Assembly (NCBI RefSeq): GCF_029714365.1
Contig: NZ_CP121660.1
Location: 1 to 64,000 of the forward strand
Origin: Sinorhizobium terangae
Lineage (GTDB): Bacteria; Pseudomonadota; Alphaproteobacteria; Rhizobiales; Rhizobiaceae
DNA length: 64,000 bases
Direction: 5' to 3'
Shown here piece by piece: positions 62,475-64,000 of the stretch. A program made the translations under genes and the position numbers. Numbering within the stretch: the stretch's first letter is position 1; each line of letters opens with the position of its first letter. The notes below the pieces were generated by a model, which worked only from the letters and a program-made list of their open reading frames with translations, was not told the origin of the DNA and did no database searches.

Positions 62475-63151
62475 GCGATCGAGGCCCATCCTTGGGGAGT
62501 GGTGGGGTTGGAGAGCGGAACCGCATCGCCAGGGTTCGATTGAGAAACTGAACTCAGCGAGCTCGAGAGCCAGGAGAAGAGGTCGCGGAAGCGCAGCTCC
62601 TTGAGAGCAAGTGGCTGACGTGCCGAGATCTGAGACAGGATTTCCATGTTTGCGCCTTGGACCCCGACGGCGAAGAACGAGAATGCCTTTTCGGCCTCGC
62701 CGGTCTTGACCGCATTTGCCGCGGATTGCCATGCGTCGGTGGGCGCGCCATCGGTGATCAGGAAGACCCAAGGGCGGTAATAGGAGATCCCGTTCTGCCT
62801 GTAGGAATTCTTTCGATCGCGTAGCATCTGAAGGCCTTCCTCGATCGCACGTCCCATCGGGGTATCACCTTGCGACTCTAAGCTGGGAACCAGCCAGCTC
62901 TGGACGCCCTGGAGATCGTTGACGACGGTGACCGGCCCGAATGTAACCAGACCGACTTCCACCCGCTTAGCCGCCAGTGAGTCCGCGTAGAGTTCGTCCT
63001 TGAATTGAACGAGGCCCTCGTTGAGTTCCTTGATTGGCGCTCCGCGCATCGAACCGGAAACATCCAGAACAAGGAGACACGGGCAGCGGGGCTCGGGGTT
63101 GTCGACGAATTCAGCGCCCTCGAATGGTTGCTGATCAAATGGATTGCTCAT
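62471..63151 (-). CDS. vWA-domain protein (TerY-like)
   Basis: A 226-aa von Willebrand A protein. The MIDAS motif is DVSGSM (30-35), with the Thr in GDTPMGRAI and the Asp in ITDGAPTD. TerY-like proteins sit with PP2C and kinase genes in the TerY-P triad linked to stress and phage or metal resistance clusters. The start at 63151 is preferred to 63166. It follows hxsA by 48 bases on the same strand. Confidence 0.88.
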   Translation of the reverse strand: MSNPFDQQPFEGAEFVDNPEPRCPCLLVLDVSGSMRGAPIKELNEGLVQFKDELYADSLAAKRVEVGLVTFGPVTVVNDLQGVQSWLVPSLESQGDTPMGRAIEEGLQMLRDRKNSYRQNGISYYRPWVFLITDGAPTDAWQSAANAVKTGEAEKAFSFFAVGVQGANMEILSQISARQPLALKELRFRDLFSWLSSSLSSVSQSNPGDAVPLSNPTTPQGWASIA

Positions 63152-63199
63152 GAATTGGACCTTCAATCTTGTGAGATGGTTACAAGGAATAAGCTGTTG

Positions 63200-63799
63200 T
63201 CAGTTCGCGACGATGCCGAAAGCGTCAAGGACCTCGGGGGTGATGGTACCAGTGACTTTCAGATTGTAGTCGGATTGCATGGCCGTAAGGGCAGTCTTGC
63301 AGGCTGGGCCGACTTGGCCATCGATGAGCCCGGAGTAGTACCCGTAGGCAGTAAGCGCTGTCTGAACCTGCATTACGATGCGTCTGAACTTGTCGGTGTT
63401 ACCAGGCAACGGTTTCAGCGGAGCCGGGGCCAGAGGGGCAGCGATCGAGGGTGTTGCTGCGGAGGGAGCGACGGGCGTGACGGGAACGGAAGGGTAGGAC
63501 GGAGCAGGCGGAGGCGTGTAGATAGGGGACACGCGGGAATACGTCGGGGCACTGTACCCGCCAAAGCTGTAGCCGCCGCCACTGCTGGATCGATGACTGG
63601 AATGTGAGCTGTGGGACCGGTGGGAACTGTGCGAGCGGTGTCCGGCTAATGTGAACACGTGCTTGAGGCGCAGCCGCTCTAGCACCGACGGAAGCGGGCT
63701 CTTCTTAGCTACGACTTCACCGACAGGCATTGCGTCGGATTTGGACGGCAGGAATCCCGCCGCCACGAATGACGGAATCAGAAATAGTCGAGTCTTCAT
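63200..63799 (-). CDS. hxsA: His-Xaa-Ser repeat protein HxsA
   Basis: A 199-aa exported protein with a signal peptide (about 1-23). A run of His-Xaa-Ser repeats (HRSHSSHRSHSSHSSHRS, 54-71) and GGG follow, then a Pro-rich linker and a C-terminal peptidoglycan-binding domain (about 136-195) with ALTAYGYYSGLIDGQVG. This matches HxsA, the presumed substrate of the radical-SAM maturase HxsC. The start overlaps the hxsC stop. Confidence 0.9.
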   Translation of the reverse strand: MKTRLFLIPSFVAAGFLPSKSDAMPVGEVVAKKSPLPSVLERLRLKHVFTLAGHRSHSSHRSHSSHSSHRSSSGGGYSFGGYSAPTYSRVSPIYTPPPAPSYPSVPVTPVAPSAATPSIAAPLAPAPLKPLPGNTDKFRRIVMQVQTALTAYGYYSGLIDGQVGPACKTALTAMQSDYNLKVTGTITPEVLDAFGIVAN

Positions 63800-64000
63800 A
63801 ACGCCCCCAGCGCTGCGAACCCCTCATCGTGACTATACCATTCGAAAAAACCACCACAAGCTGCATGGAGACTGCAGTCAGCGCAAAAATCCAGGTACTT
63901 GCGTTTCCAGTCAGAAATGGTTGAAGGCGCGTAGCCGCGATATGTTGCGGGCACTGAACAAAGCGGAAAGTTGTACAGGGAAACTGGCATTCCACGCGCC
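63796..64000 (-). CDS. hxsC: Radical-SAM maturase HxsC, C-terminal part (runs off the window)
   Basis: Only the last 67 codons are in the window; the gene continues beyond base 64000. It reads MPVSLYNFPLCSVPATYRGY, then TISDWKRKYLDFCADCSLHA and ACGGFF, the Cys-rich end of HxsC-type radical-SAM enzymes with the last cluster-binding Cys. It overlaps hxsA by 4 bases. HxsB and HxsD are expected further right. Confidence 0.85.
   Translation of the reverse strand, partial: ARGMPVSLYNFPLCSVPATYRGYAPSTISDWKRKYLDFCADCSLHAACGGFFEWYSHDEGFAALGAL

Noticed and set aside
1..64000. CRISPR arrays, tRNA or rRNA genes
   Set aside because: No regularly spaced repeats or tRNA/rRNA-like sequence were noticed on either strand.

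Overview
The window looks like the replication end of a large repABC plasmid or megaplasmid of an alphaproteobacterium, most likely a rhizobium near Sinorhizobium/Ensifer. The evidence is a complete repA-repB-repC cassette that starts at base 1, four identical parS-type palindromes, rhizobial intergenic repeats, GC-rich coding DNA in most of the window and typical rhizobial neighbours. Starting exactly at the repA ATG suggests a circular sequence cut at repA.

Layout: 1-3.7 kb holds repABC with an antisense ctRNA between repB and repC. 3.7-10 kb carries the dispersed parS sites, a glycosyltransferase, a DUF1612-type protein and a secreted protein. 7.7-11 kb is a tctCBA tripartite tricarboxylate transporter. 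11-18.2 kb is housekeeping-like: a pseudouridine synthase, a DUF3300/DUF2950 pair, a lipoprotein hydrolase, a Ca2+/H+ antiporter and a K+ channel. 18.6-23.7 kb is accessory: a decayed GlxA-type regulator, a fused nucleotidyltransferase-HEPN protein, a Res-Xre toxin-antitoxin pair, a tyrosine recombinase and VapBC. 24.1-27.8 kb is a broken c-type cytochrome gene split by an IS21-family element whose ends and 7-bp target duplication can be read exactly.

27.8-38.2 kb is an unusual island of exported proteins. A leftward set has a small protein, an astacin-like metalloprotease, a trypsin-like protease and a propeller-like protein with a peptidoglycan-binding C-terminus. It diverges from a rightward set with an exported ACP-like/thioredoxin fusion, a lipoprotein, a GH25 lysozyme, an exported caspase-GH25 fusion and a possible lysozyme-like protein. 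I know of no named system with this composition.

38.5-39.4 kb is transposase debris. 39.5-46.1 kb is a five-gene leftward operon with overlapping stops and starts: a GASH-like helical protein, two GTPases, a GAP1-like protein and a caspase. The last two share a C-terminal domain resembling an effector-associated death-like domain (EAD). This matches the predicted GTPase-centred conflict systems. Divergent from it is a caspase/lipase pair, then a membrane patatin-like phospholipase, so lytic effectors (three caspases including the exported one, a lipase and a phospholipase) cluster around the core.

52-58 kb contains a dead ornithine cyclodeaminase gene, an IS66-family element, a thermonuclease-like protein and an IS110-family element. 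58.2-64 kb carries small envelope proteins, then a leftward unit hxsC(partial)-hxsA-vWA-PP2C-kinase-SH3. This places a His-Xaa-Ser peptide modification system directly upstream of a TerY-P-type phospho-signalling triad. No tRNA, rRNA or CRISPR array was seen. All functional calls are from reading the sequence; no database search was run.
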